NCBI RefSeq assembly: GCF_018279705.1
Contig: NZ_CP036498.1
Span: forward strand, 5,287,001 to 5,351,000
Direction: 5' to 3'
DNA length: 64,000 bases
Source: Tardiphaga alba
GTDB taxonomy: Bacteria; Pseudomonadota; Alphaproteobacteria; Rhizobiales; Xanthobacteraceae
The position numbers and the translations under genes were made by a program. The notes beneath the pieces were generated by a model, which saw only the letters and a program-made list of their open reading frames with translations, was not told the origin of the DNA and searched no databases. The number at the start of each line of letters is the position of its first letter. Position 1 is the first letter of the stretch. Positions 8,679-17,480 of the stretch are shown here, piece after piece.

Positions 8679-8927
8679 CACATCCTCCAGATCGAACATC
8701 ACGTGGCGCCGCGCGATAGCCCGCACATCTCTTCGCCCGTGATCGCTTTCATAGGTACTTAAACCCGCAGCGATGGAAATGTAATCAGTCCATAAAATTA
8801 ATCGCGAATTGCAGAAAGGCTTCGTTGGCTTTGATTCTGTTTTGTAGTGGCTGCAACAGTGAGAACTGCTGCGGCCATGCCGCGAACCGACGCGCCAGCC
8901 GCAGCATAGCGGTGTGGAGTATCAATC

Positions 8928-10361
8928 ATGCGTACGGCCTCGCTTGTCCTCTTGTCGGCCGTCTCCATCACCCCAGCTTTCGCACAAGGCATCGATACCA
9001 CAGGAACACTCGGGCTGCGCGGCAGCGACACCAGCCTTGTGGTTCGCGGGCGCCAACAACCCAACATGCAGCCGAGCGCACCATCACGGCCCGTTGCCGA
9101 CGACGCCTCGCTGACGGACACGATCGCACCATCAGCGCCTTACAAGGGGCACGAATTTGCGGATGGCACGCTGCGCCTCGGCATCACCGCAGCGACGATG
9201 TATGACGACAACGTCTTTGCCGGCCGCACCTTGCGGCCATCCGACACCGTGTTCATTGGTCGCCCGGAATTCTCGTGGGTCAAGCAAGGCAGCGGCTACG
9301 GCGTCGGCATCGACGGCTATCTCGAAGCCCGACAATATGTGAAATTCGAATCCGAGAACCAGTTGAACGGATCGGTCGGCGGCAGCTTTACGCTGATGCC
9401 AGACAATGACACGCAAGTCATCGGCAATGCGCGTTACATCCACGCGCACCTGGAGCGCGGCACGTCGGAGACGATCGGCCCCGGCGACATCCTCCTCAGC
9501 ACGGCCTTCGACCGTCCGATTTCATATGACCAGGGCGTCGGCTCGCTCGCACTCAACAAGCGCTTTGATCGATGGTGGACGTCTGTCGGCGCGGCAGGCT
9601 CTGTCGTCGCTTACAAGGACCCTACCATTGGCGATCTCAACATCGATCTGAGTTATGCCGAAGGCACGATCGCCGTGGTGAACGGACGCCTCGGCTATGT
9701 GGTTGCACCACAGACGAGCGTCTTCGTGGAGGCCGCAGGCAATACGCGGGACTGGAAAGTCGGCATCTTCGACTCCACCGGCTATCGCACCACCGGTGGC
9801 GTCCTGTTCGAGCAAGGCCCGAACGCGCGGCTGAAAGGCGAAGTCTGGGCTGGCTACATGAATCAGAGCTACAACGGCATCAGCTTCCAGAACGTATCGA
9901 GCTGGACCTACGGCGCCTCGCTGGCCTTCCTGTTCACCGATCAATTGACCGGTACCATCGAAGGCAGGCGCGAAGCCAAGGAGGCGGCTTTGAGCCTCGG
10001 CCTGATCGGCCCCACCACGATCGGCGCCAATGCAGCCGTGTGCTCCGCGGGCGCGTCCTGCGTCAGTGCTATCCAGTCATCGGTGAGCGGCCGTCTCGAC
10101 TACAAGCTGCTGCCGAATCTGGTGGTCGGCGCCGGGGCATCCTTCGTGGTTGACGACTATCTCGGCGAAGCCGCAGGCGGACGTGTCGACCGCACCATCA
10201 GCCCGCTGGCCTCGGTCAAGTATTTCCCGAGCGACCAGTTGGCATTCGGCTTCGACTATCGGCGCGTGAATTACGATCCGTCCGGAGGATCGGCAGCCGG
10301 CGTCAGCGCGCTCTCCTACTATCGCAACCTCTATCTCGTCTCAGCGAACGGCAAGTTCTGA
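8928..10361 (+). CDS. Outer-membrane beta-barrel protein (BBP2_2 type)
   Basis: A 477-residue protein with a clear signal peptide cleaved near AFAQ, a short Pro-rich N-terminal segment, then a region of alternating amphipathic strands (VGIDGYLEARQYVKF, FGFDYRRVNYDPSG) ending in LYLVSANGKF with terminal Phe, typical of an outer-membrane barrel. It resembles the putative beta-barrel porin 2 family, often found near polysaccharide secretion genes. No such genes adjoin here. The next gene, convergent with a 23-base gap, encodes the Gly-rich repeat protein. Confidence 0.8.
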   Translation: MRTASLVLLSAVSITPAFAQGIDTTGTLGLRGSDTSLVVRGRQQPNMQPSAPSRPVADDASLTDTIAPSAPYKGHEFADGTLRLGITAATMYDDNVFAGRTLRPSDTVFIGRPEFSWVKQGSGYGVGIDGYLEARQYVKFESENQLNGSVGGSFTLMPDNDTQVIGNARYIHAHLERGTSETIGPGDILLSTAFDRPISYDQGVGSLALNKRFDRWWTSVGAAGSVVAYKDPTIGDLNIDLSYAEGTIAVVNGRLGYVVAPQTSVFVEAAGNTRDWKVGIFDSTGYRTTGGVLFEQGPNARLKGEVWAGYMNQSYNGISFQNVSSWTYGASLAFLFTDQLTGTIEGRREAKEAALSLGLIGPTTIGANAAVCSAGASCVSAIQSSVSGRLDYKLLPNLVVGAGASFVVDDYLGEAAGGRVDRTISPLASVKYFPSDQLAFGFDYRRVNYDPSGGSAAGVSALSYYRNLYLVSANGKF

Positions 10362-10384
10362 TCGCCGGCTGCTCGCCGCCAAAC

Positions 10385-12262
10385 TCAATGCGTCGCCGCC
10401 TGCTTGCCGCGCACGCGATCGACAAGCTTGCGACACTGCATCAGGATGTTGCGGCGATACAGCGCCGGCTCGCGCAGAATGCCGACGCAACGACTGACAG
10501 CGGCTTCGCCATTGCCGTCGCTCGCGATCAGCGACGTAAAGCCGCCGATGGTAACACCGCCACCACCACCTCCTCCTCCGCCGCCACCGCCGTTGCCGGG
10601 ATTACCCGCACCGGGGCCACCGCCATTACCCGGCGATCCACCGCCCGGATTGTTGCCACCGGGATTGTTGCCGCCGGGATTTCCGCCGGGGCCGCCGCTG
10701 CCGCCACCATTGCCGATATTCACGGTCGCCAGTGAACCCGACGGCCCCGGCCCGGCATTCAGCACATTGGCGACGATCCCACCGCCAGTCGATGGCGTGC
10801 CGGATGTGGCCGTCCCGCCCGCATTGCCATTGGCAATATTCACCGTGCCGAGCGTGCCGGATGCCCCGGGCGTTGCATTCAGAATGTTCGCGGCAAGCGC
10901 GCCACCATTGCTGCCGCCCGCACCGCCAGTCGATGAACCTGAGCCGGCTCCTGCGCCGTTCAACGCATTCACCGTCGCGAGTCCACCGGATGGTCCCGGC
11001 GTCGCGTTCAGAACATTTGCACCGACAAGACCGCCGCCTGCAGCCGTACCGGACGCTGGCGCACCTGTTCCACCTCCCGCACCGTTCAGTGCATTCACCG
11101 TGGCCAGGCTACCGGACGGCCCCGGCGTCGCGTTCAAAACATTCGCTCCGACCAGACCGCCGCCTGCAGCCGCACCGGACGCTGGCGCACCTGTTCCGGC
11201 GCCCGCACCATTCAGTACATTCACCGTGGCAATACCACCGGACGGCCCCGGCGCGGCATTCAGCACATTCGCGGTTACTGCACCGCCGCTCGCGCCTGCC
11301 CCCGGTGCAGGTGCGCCGGTCGCAGCACCCGCGCCGTTCAGTGCATTGACTGTCGCGAGACCGCCGGAGGGACCCGGCGTTGCGTTCAGCACATTGGCGG
11401 TGACAGCACTTCGCGATGCGGCTTCGCTGCCAGCGGCACCGCCCGATGCCGGCCGTTGACCGTTGAGCACATTCACTGTCGCCAAGGATCCGCGCGAACC
11501 TGTCGTGGCATTGCCGACATTGACGGCAGCCAGTGTTCCGTCGCGTCCTTCCGGCGACGCCTTCCGGCTGCCTTGACGGTTCAGCACATTGACATTGGCG
11601 AGACGACCGCGACCGGTCGAGCTCGCACTCAGTGCATTTGCCCCGATCAACGGACGCTCGCTACGCGCTGCACGGCTGCCCGATCCACCGACCGAAACTT
11701 CAGCCGCCCGCGCCGCGCGTGCAATCGCGCGCGCCTGGCGCGGACTGACATAGATCGGTGCTCCGCCGCCTAGTCCCAGCCGCGGGCGCGCACCTGCGCC
11801 ATCACCGAGTTGCGTGCCACCCGAGAAGAACCCGGCGCCCCCGCCAAAGCCCGTGCCGCCGCTGACCGGCCCGGCACCGACACGAACATCGGTCGCGCTC
11901 ACGCCGCTGCCGCCCACATTGACATCGCCGACACCCACGCCGACCGAGCCGGCGCTCACACCCACGCCGCCAACGCCGAGGCCGCCTGCACCGACGCCGA
12001 CGCTGCCGACACCAACGCCGACGCTCCCCGCGGTGACGCCGACACCACCCAGCCCTACGCCGCCCGTACCGACGCTCACACCGCCGACACCCACACCCAC
12101 GCCGCCGACGGCCACGCCGGTCGAACCGATGCTCACACCGCCTGGTCCCGCGCCGATCGTCGGCAAGCGAATGACCTGCGCCATGGCGCCTGCCGAGCCA
12201 AGCGCTGCCAGAGCGACACCTGCAAACAATGCGCGATGGATGTTGTGAATGGTGGATCGCAT
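10385..12262 (-). CDS. Secreted Gly-rich repeat protein (42-residue VN-LN repeats)
   Basis: A 625-residue low-complexity exported protein. The start at 12262 follows GGGAG by about seven bases. A signal peptide (residues 1-29) ends in AMAQ. Residues about 35-125 are Gly/Val repeats (GVGVGxxGVxVG). Then come five to six copies of a roughly 42-residue unit with two strand-like motifs, ANVLNATPGPSG and LATVNALNGAG, separated by Gly/Ala/Pro linkers. A Gly/Asn/Pro tract with 11 consecutive Gly residues follows. The last about 50 residues are non-repetitive with two Cys (SRCVGIL and LMQCRKLV). Function unknown; a surface, matrix or adhesive protein is inferred from composition. It has no homology to a named family that I can recognise. 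Confidence 0.75.
   Translation of the reverse strand: MRSTIHNIHRALFAGVALAALGSAGAMAQVIRLPTIGAGPGGVSIGSTGVAVGGVGVGVGGVSVGTGGVGLGGVGVTAGSVGVGVGSVGVGAGGLGVGGVGVSAGSVGVGVGDVNVGGSGVSATDVRVGAGPVSGGTGFGGGAGFFSGGTQLGDGAGARPRLGLGGGAPIYVSPRQARAIARAARAAEVSVGGSGSRAARSERPLIGANALSASSTGRGRLANVNVLNRQGSRKASPEGRDGTLAAVNVGNATTGSRGSLATVNVLNGQRPASGGAAGSEAASRSAVTANVLNATPGPSGGLATVNALNGAGAATGAPAPGAGASGGAVTANVLNAAPGPSGGIATVNVLNGAGAGTGAPASGAAAGGGLVGANVLNATPGPSGSLATVNALNGAGGGTGAPASGTAAGGGLVGANVLNATPGPSGGLATVNALNGAGAGSGSSTGGAGGSNGGALAANILNATPGASGTLGTVNIANGNAGGTATSGTPSTGGGIVANVLNAGPGPSGSLATVNIGNGGGSGGPGGNPGGNNPGGNNPGGGSPGNGGGPGAGNPGNGGGGGGGGGGGGVTIGGFTSLIASDGNGEAAVSRCVGILREPALYRRNILMQCRKLVDRVRGKQAATH
10700..11408 (-). repeat. 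Tandem 126-bp coding repeat in the Gly-rich protein gene
   Basis: Five to six in-frame units of about 126 bases (42 codons). The two closest units, around 11031 and 11157, start with the same 16-base string 126 bases apart and differ at only a few positions over about 50 bases. Outer units are more diverged (41-43 codons). Copy number could change by recombination without breaking the frame. Confidence 0.8.
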
Positions 12263-12344
12263 GGCTCTGCTCCCGTCCGGTCGCATCAGCGCGACCGGCG
12301 GATTAAAGCGTGCGAAATTGTGGACGTTCCTAACGCGAAGCGAT

Positions 12345-12359
12345 CACCGATAATCGGTA
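12345..12359. promoter_or_regulatory. Candidate operator upstream of the Gly-rich protein gene
   Basis: ACCGATAATCGGT (12346-12358) is a perfect 6+1+6 palindrome, 84-96 bases before the start at 12262, in an AT-richer intergenic stretch (12263-12537). No cognate regulator is recognised. It is the only strong palindrome in that stretch. Confidence 0.35.
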
Positions 12360-12537
12360 TCAATGCTTCGTTACTTCACGCGATTAAGTACCAGACAAAG
12401 GCATCTCGATCTGTACTGGTAGATAGTTGCGCGAATAAATCCGAAGCCTCATACGAAGCGCGATGCTTGACTCCACGACATTCGGTAGATGTGTAGTTGC
12501 GCGACTGCGCACAACACAACGGCCGAACAATCTGGGC

Positions 12538-13095
12538 CTACGGATCGAGTTCCGTGTCCCAATAGAGATAATCGAGCCAGCTCTCATGCAGATAGTTCGG
12601 CGGGAACAGCCGGCCGTTGCGATGCAGCTGGTGCACCGTCGGCGAGAACGCGGTCTGGCGCGGGAACATGCCGGCCTGATGAGTCGTCAGATTGCCCTTG
12701 CGCAGATTACAGGGCGAGCAGGCCGCGACGACATTCTCCCAGGTGGTCTGGCCACCCTTGGAGCGCGGGATGATGTGATCGAAGGTCAGGTCGTCGCGCG
12801 AGCCGCAATACTGGCAGGAGAAGCGATCGCGCAGGAAGACGTTGAAGCGCGTGAAGGCAGGATGCGTCGTCGGCTTCACGAACGACTTCAGCGACACCAC
12901 GCTGGGCAGCTGAAAATCGGCCGAAGGGCTCCGCACCGCGTGATCGTAGAGCGCTACGATATTCACACGATCGAGAAACACCGCCTTGACCGCGTCCTGC
13001 CACGACCAAAGCGATAGAGGATAATAGCTCAGCGGCCGGAAGTCCGCATTGAGTACAAGAACCGGCCAGCCGCCTTGCGAGACATGTGCGTTCAA
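12538..13095 (-). CDS. HNH endonuclease with a TTG start
   Basis: A 185-residue protein whose C-terminal half is an HNH nuclease domain: CQYCG, then DLTFDHIIPRSKGG, then ENVVAACSPCNLRKG, with Cys pairs binding structural zinc and the DH..N..H metal site cutting DNA. The start is placed at TTG 13095 because AGGAG lies six bases upstream and the protein then begins LNAHVSQGGWPVLVLN, the usual N-terminus of this family. An ATG at 13218 would add 41 unrelated residues. It is a stand-alone chromosomal HNH protein common in alphaproteobacteria, with no phage or restriction context. Confidence 0.85.
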   Translation of the reverse strand: MNAHVSQGGWPVLVLNADFRPLSYYPLSLWSWQDAVKAVFLDRVNIVALYDHAVRSPSADFQLPSVVSLKSFVKPTTHPAFTRFNVFLRDRFSCQYCGSRDDLTFDHIIPRSKGGQTTWENVVAACSPCNLRKGNLTTHQAGMFPRQTAFSPTVHQLHRNGRLFPPNYLHESWLDYLYWDTELDP

Positions 13096-13319
13096 GTAAC
13101 GCTCCTGACTCCACAATTCGACTGCGCGAAGCAGCCTGTCATCACATACTACAGGCAGCGTGACAGGGTTGTGAAGGGCATAGCTCTGGTCTATCCCCTC
13201 CGCAAAAGCATGCCGCAATCCCGGCTTTTTCCGCTACATCGGGTGGTCTCACGAGAGGGCTGCCGCTAGCCGCGGGACGCGAGCCCTGCTTGACGCGCGC
13301 CACGTCCGAAAGCTGCCTG

Positions 13320-15074
13320 ATGGTCACTTCGTCACGATATCTTGAGGCCCCGCAATGGCTGCGTGCCTTCGTCCGCGCGCATGAAACCAGCCTTGCGGTC
13401 CTTGCGGCCATGATCGGCGTCATTGGCGGCCTTGTGGTGGCCGGCATGGGCGCCGCTGTCAGCGTGCTGCACGCCGTATTGTTCAATCTGGAATGGGGGC
13501 AGCGGCTGTCCAGCCAGTACTGGATCGATCCGGTCCGGGCGCTTGCGGTTCCCACCCTCGGCGGCCTCGTTCTGGGACTGACCTTTGTATGGCTGCTGCG
13601 CTGGCGGCCGGCGCGGGAGATCGACCCCATCGAGGCCAATGCGCTTTATGGCGGCAAGATGTCGTTTCGCGGCAGTGTCATCGTCTCGCTGCAAACCATC
13701 TGGTCGAGCGGCGTCGGTGCCTCGGTGGGGCTGGAGGCCGGCTACACCCAGCTCGCCAGCGGGCTCGGCGCCTCCATCGGCCGGGCTTTCAACCTCCGCC
13801 GTGCCGATCAGCGCGTGCTGGTGGGCTGCGGGGCCGCCGCGGCCATTGCCGGCGCCTTCGGCGCGCCGCTGGCCGGCGCGTTCTATGCATTCGAACTGGT
13901 GATCGGCAGCTATACTGCAGCCAGCCTGATGCCCGTCGGCGTTGCGGCCGTGACCGGCTATTTCGTCGCGCACTCCTTTTCGCCACTGACCCTCGGCGTC
14001 GTCGCTGGCCGCTTCGGCGATGTCGAGGCGCACGATCTCCTGGTGGCAGCGCTGCTTGGCGTGTTTGCCGCGGCCTATGGCATCGGCATCATGCGCGTCG
14101 TGACATGGTGCGAGATGCTGCTGACCAAGATCCGGCTGTGGTCGCCGCTTCGCCCCGCGCTCGGCGGCCTCGGCGTCGGCCTGCTCGCGCTGCTGACGCC
14201 GCAGGTGATGTCGTCTGGCCACGGCGCGCTGCATTTCGGCGGCATGACGGCCTATCCGATCGCACTGGTTGCCTTCGTGATGGTGCTGAAGACCATCGCA
14301 TCGATCATCTCGCTCGGCACCGGCTTTCGCGGCGGTCTCTTTTTCGCCTCGCTGTTCATCGGCGCGCTCGGCGGGCATCTGTTCGCCACCGGCATCAATG
14401 CGCTGTGGCCGGAGATCAATGTCGATCCGAACATCTATACGATCATCGGCATGAGCGCTCTGTCCGCCTCGGTGATCGGCGGCCCGCTGACCATGAGCTT
14501 CATCGCGCTGGAATCCACCGGCAATCTCTGGCTTACTACCGCGGTGCTGGTGGCCGTCATCATCTCGACGCAGATCACGCGCGAGCTGTTCGGCTACTCC
14601 TTTGCCACCTGGCGCCTGCATCTGCGTGGCGAGACGATCCGCAGCGCCGCCGATATCGGCTGGATCCGCGACCTCACGGTCCAGCGGCTGATGCGGCCCG
14701 ATGTCAGCATGGTCGAGGTCTCGATGCCGCTCGATGAATTCCGCACCAAATATCCGCTCGGCTCGAAGAACCAGGTGGTCGTGGTGGATTCCGAGGGCTG
14801 CTATGTCGGCCTCGCCAGCGTGCCCGATGCGCATTCGCCCGATGTCACGGCGTTCCGCCTCGACAGCCTGCTCTACAGCCGCAATGTGGTGCTGCATCCC
14901 GAAATGAACATCCGCGACGCCATGGTCGTGTTCGAAGGCGCCGAAGCGGAATCCCTCGCCGTGGTCGAGGCGGAGAGCCACCGCGTCCTCGGCACACTGT
15001 CCGAATCCCATGCCACACGGCGCTATGCCGAAGAGGCCGAGCAGCGCCGCCGCGAAGCCTTTGGCGAGATGTGA
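13320..15074 (+). CDS. ClC-family chloride channel/transporter with CBS pair
   Basis: A 584-residue inner-membrane protein with about 10-12 transmembrane segments. ClC signatures include GLEAGYTQLASG (the gating Glu of GREGP retained), GAFGAPLAGAFYAFE, and GTGFRGGLFFASLFIGA. A cytoplasmic C-terminal region (from about residue 450) carries two CBS motifs, which in this family bind nucleotides and tune transport. The start is uncertain: ATG 13320 has only a weak site, and an upstream TTG at 13290 is possible. It is followed closely by the convergent DUF2855 gene. Confidence 0.9.
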   Translation: MVTSSRYLEAPQWLRAFVRAHETSLAVLAAMIGVIGGLVVAGMGAAVSVLHAVLFNLEWGQRLSSQYWIDPVRALAVPTLGGLVLGLTFVWLLRWRPAREIDPIEANALYGGKMSFRGSVIVSLQTIWSSGVGASVGLEAGYTQLASGLGASIGRAFNLRRADQRVLVGCGAAAAIAGAFGAPLAGAFYAFELVIGSYTAASLMPVGVAAVTGYFVAHSFSPLTLGVVAGRFGDVEAHDLLVAALLGVFAAAYGIGIMRVVTWCEMLLTKIRLWSPLRPALGGLGVGLLALLTPQVMSSGHGALHFGGMTAYPIALVAFVMVLKTIASIISLGTGFRGGLFFASLFIGALGGHLFATGINALWPEINVDPNIYTIIGMSALSASVIGGPLTMSFIALESTGNLWLTTAVLVAVIISTQITRELFGYSFATWRLHLRGETIRSAADIGWIRDLTVQRLMRPDVSMVEVSMPLDEFRTKYPLGSKNQVVVVDSEGCYVGLASVPDAHSPDVTAFRLDSLLYSRNVVLHPEMNIRDAMVVFEGAEAESLAVVEAESHRVLGTLSESHATRRYAEEAEQRRREAFGEM

Positions 15075-15078
15075 CGGC

Positions 15079-16173
15079 CTATCGCTCGAACAGCGACAAC
15101 AGGTGCCCTTCGCGCGGCGACGCCTTTCCGGCCAGCGTGGCGCGATAGACACGCTCGACATCGGCAAGCCCATGGCCCTCGACGATGGCCAGCGACGTCT
15201 CCAGCATCGGCAGGAAATCCGCCCACGCTGCGCCGAAACGCGTATCGATGCCGCCCGGTCCCCACTCCTTGGCGCGCTTGCGGATCTGGTCCGGCGCAAA
15301 GAACCAGGATGGTTTGACGCCGGGCAGTCCATCCGTCTCCGTCGTGTCCTGATGGGTCATGCCGATCCGGCCGCTATAGACGAGATTATCCTTGAAATGC
15401 CGGTGCAATCGCGCGCGCAGGTCGGCATTGCCGGCCATGTCGACAAAGGCCGTCGGCTGCTCCGCGGGCAGGCTATCGACGCGATCATAGGGGACGACCT
15501 CGTGATAGCAGCCGAGCGAGGCGACGAAATCTGCATTGTCGTGTGACGTCAGGCCGACGACGCGGATCGGCTGACGCTTCGTGTGCAGCAGATGCGCGAG
15601 ACCGAAGGCCGTCTTGCTCGATGCGCTCGACAGGATCACCTGCCGGGCGCCGAAGAACTCCGCCTCGGCCAGAAAATCATCGACGAGAAAAGACAGCATG
15701 AACAGCGCACGCAGCAGCGCCTGATAGTCGCCGTTGCGCCCCGTGAAAGCAGGATCATCACTCACCCGCGCATAGGCATTGTACACGGGCGCAACACCCT
15801 GCCGTTGCGCGGCGCCATCGCGCAGGCCGCGCTTGCTGACATCCGCAGCTTCGATCACCAGATGCGTCGCCATCGGGAAATAGCCGAACAGGCGCTCGCC
15901 CGTCTCGATCTGCGGATGCTTCGAAGCGATCACCTCGCCAAAGCCCCAGACCGGCACATTGCCGAAACCCTCGGGCGCAGGAAACAGCTGCCAGTATTTC
16001 AGGGCATCGCCCAGCATGGCGTAAGTAATATTGTTGGCGGTGAAGGCGAAGCGATCGATCTTTACCAGCAGCGCATCCTCCGGCAGCGCATCGTGTGACG
16101 GCAGTGGCACCTCCGTCACCTCGACCGTTGCCAGATCGCGCTTGCTCACATTGAACTGCCGAATGCCTGTCAT
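15079..16173 (-). CDS. DUF2855-family protein (MDR-like fold)
   Basis: A 364-residue cytoplasmic protein. The start at 16173 follows GGAGGA. The sequence matches DUF2855: an N-terminal GroES-like portion (KIDRFAFTANNITYAMLGD), VPVWGFGEV, and a Rossmann-like part with VILSSASSKTAFGLAHLL. It is distantly related to medium-chain dehydrogenases/quinone oxidoreductases. No reaction is established. The AlkA-like gene lies 95 bases further upstream on the same strand, with its own start region. Confidence 0.85.
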   Translation of the reverse strand: MTGIRQFNVSKRDLATVEVTEVPLPSHDALPEDALLVKIDRFAFTANNITYAMLGDALKYWQLFPAPEGFGNVPVWGFGEVIASKHPQIETGERLFGYFPMATHLVIEAADVSKRGLRDGAAQRQGVAPVYNAYARVSDDPAFTGRNGDYQALLRALFMLSFLVDDFLAEAEFFGARQVILSSASSKTAFGLAHLLHTKRQPIRVVGLTSHDNADFVASLGCYHEVVPYDRVDSLPAEQPTAFVDMAGNADLRARLHRHFKDNLVYSGRIGMTHQDTTETDGLPGVKPSWFFAPDQIRKRAKEWGPGGIDTRFGAAWADFLPMLETSLAIVEGHGLADVERVYRATLAGKASPREGHLLSLFER

Positions 16174-16268
16174 CGGTATCTCCTCCTGTTTGCGCAAAGT
16201 CTCACCACAGGCGATGTCCGTTTTGCGACAGGCCGCTTGTTTAAAACGACGTTCGTTTCAAACAGCAT

Positions 16269-16925
16269 TCAAGCGGGCGCGCCCGCGATCACGCCTTCGC
16301 GTTTCTTGATGGCGTGATAGTAGGCCCACCACAGATGCGCGGCTGCGCCGCGGAGCGGACGCCAGGATTCGGCGATGGGCGCCATATGTTTCACGGTCGG
16401 GCGCGCATCGAGGCCGAGCCCGACCTTGATCGCCTCCTGGATGGCGACGTCGCCGGCGGGCCAGGCATCGCCATGGCCGAGACAGAACAGCAGATAGACA
16501 TCCGCCGTCCACGGGCCGATGCCATGTAGCGCCACCAGCGTGTTGTGGGCGGCATCGGCATCCTCCTCGGCCAGCACATCGAGGTTGAGCCGCTCCTCGA
16601 CCATCTGCTTCGCAATCGCTTTCAGCGTCCGGATCTTCGCAGCCGACAAACCGAGCCGGCCGAGCCGGTCGGTGCGCGCTTTGCGGATGGCGTGATGATC
16701 GAACGGCACATAGGCCGCATGAACACGGCCCCAGATCGCAGCCGCGGCGGCGACCGAGACCTGCTGACCGCACACGATCTGCGCCAGCCCCTCGAACCCC
16801 GGCGCGCGCTGGCGCAGCGCGGGCATGCCGGCCATCGCGAGAATCGGCTTCAGACGCGGATCGGCTTTCACCAGTTGCCGAACGGCGGCATCGAGGACGG
16901 ATTGATCGGTGAGATGCACGGTCAT
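16269..16925 (-). CDS. DNA-3-methyladenine glycosylase II (AlkA-like)
   Basis: A 218-residue base-excision-repair glycosylase that removes alkylated bases from DNA. It has the helix-hairpin-helix motif LHGIGPWTADVYLLF (about residue 135) followed by the catalytic Asp in AGDVAIQ, and an upstream helical domain with IVCGQQVS. It is shorter than E. coli AlkA because the N-terminal beta domain is absent, as in the compact alphaproteobacterial forms. The start at 16925 has a weak ribosome-binding site. It is followed by DUF2855 on the same strand. Confidence 0.88.
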   Translation of the reverse strand: MTVHLTDQSVLDAAVRQLVKADPRLKPILAMAGMPALRQRAPGFEGLAQIVCGQQVSVAAAAAIWGRVHAAYVPFDHHAIRKARTDRLGRLGLSAAKIRTLKAIAKQMVEERLNLDVLAEEDADAAHNTLVALHGIGPWTADVYLLFCLGHGDAWPAGDVAIQEAIKVGLGLDARPTVKHMAPIAESWRPLRGAAAHLWWAYYHAIKKREGVIAGAPA

Positions 16926-16975
16926 GGAACAAGGTCATCATGAGGAACCGCGTGAATCAATGCCCCAACTTTGCC

Positions 16976-17090
16976 CCTCATGGTGAGGAGGCGCCAATGG
17001 GCGCCGTCTCGAACCATGAGCGACAAGCACTCGGAGCTTGCGGTCATCCTGCGAGACGCGGTCGAAGACGACCGCTCCTCAGGATGAGGG
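16976..17090. repeat. Dispersed intergenic palindromes, family F copy 2 (double)
   Basis: Two adjacent hairpins. At 16976-17020, CCTCATGGTGAGGAG pairs with CGAACCATGAG around a GGCGCC-type stem. At 17042-17090, TCATCCTG..GAGAC-GCGGTC-GAAGAC-GACCGC-TCCTCAGGATGA. The second has the same architecture as the element at 42-84. They fill most of the gap between alkA and the small membrane-protein gene. Confidence 0.65.
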
Positions 17091-17156
17091 ACGGAGTGTG
17101 CGACCGCGGAACCAAAGCCTCGAACGCCGCGTTGTCGGGGCTCAATGGAGGCTGCC

Positions 17157-17372
17157 ATGCGGACCTTGTTCGGAATGATTTTGGGTGCCCTGATCCTGGG
17201 CATCGGCGTTTACATGCACGACTCGATGGCGACATCGACGGTGGCCAATGGCCAGACCGCGCAGGAACGTCGCACGATCGTCAACTGGGACGTGGCCCAG
17301 ACCAATTGGGAAGCGCTGAAGGCGCGCACCAAGGAGGATTGGGCGAAGCTGACGGCGCAGATGAAGTCGTAA
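17157..17372 (+). CDS. Small single-pass membrane protein, function unknown
   Basis: A 71-residue protein. The ATG at 17157 is preferred over 17145 because GGAGG sits five bases before it. An N-terminal hydrophobic helix (LFGMILGALILGIGVYM) is followed by a hydrophilic helical tail rich in Trp, Lys and Thr (VAQTNWEALKARTKEDW). It resembles short conserved Bradyrhizobium proteins of unknown role. A strong terminator follows. Confidence 0.7.
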   Translation: MRTLFGMILGALILGIGVYMHDSMATSTVANGQTAQERRTIVNWDVAQTNWEALKARTKEDWAKLTAQMKS

Positions 17373-17430
17373 GCGGAGCTGCGGAGGACACGCGAGAGGG
17401 ATTGAAACGAGACCGGCTGAAGCCGGCTGC

Positions 17431-17464
17431 AAAAACGCTCCCGTCCCTGGACGGGAGCGTTTTG
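17431..17464. terminator. Bidirectional rho-independent terminator
   Basis: ACGCTCCCGTC (17435-17445) pairs with GACGGGAGCGT (17450-17460) around a 4-base loop. AAAA on the left and TTTT on the right serve both directions. It lies between the convergent small membrane-protein gene and the DsbA-like gene. Confidence 0.88.
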
Positions 17465-17480
17465 ACGTTTGCTATTGAAA

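Noticed and set aside
10404..11459. A Pro-rich open frame opposite the Gly-rich repeat protein.
   Set aside because: Gly codons read backwards give Pro. The minus-strand frame has a signal peptide, ribosome-binding site and unit repeats; the plus frame has none.
13332..15332. A 666-codon open frame on the minus strand opposite the ClC channel gene.
   Set aside because: The plus strand encodes a full ClC protein; the antisense product is Arg/Gly/Ala/Asp-rich without domains.
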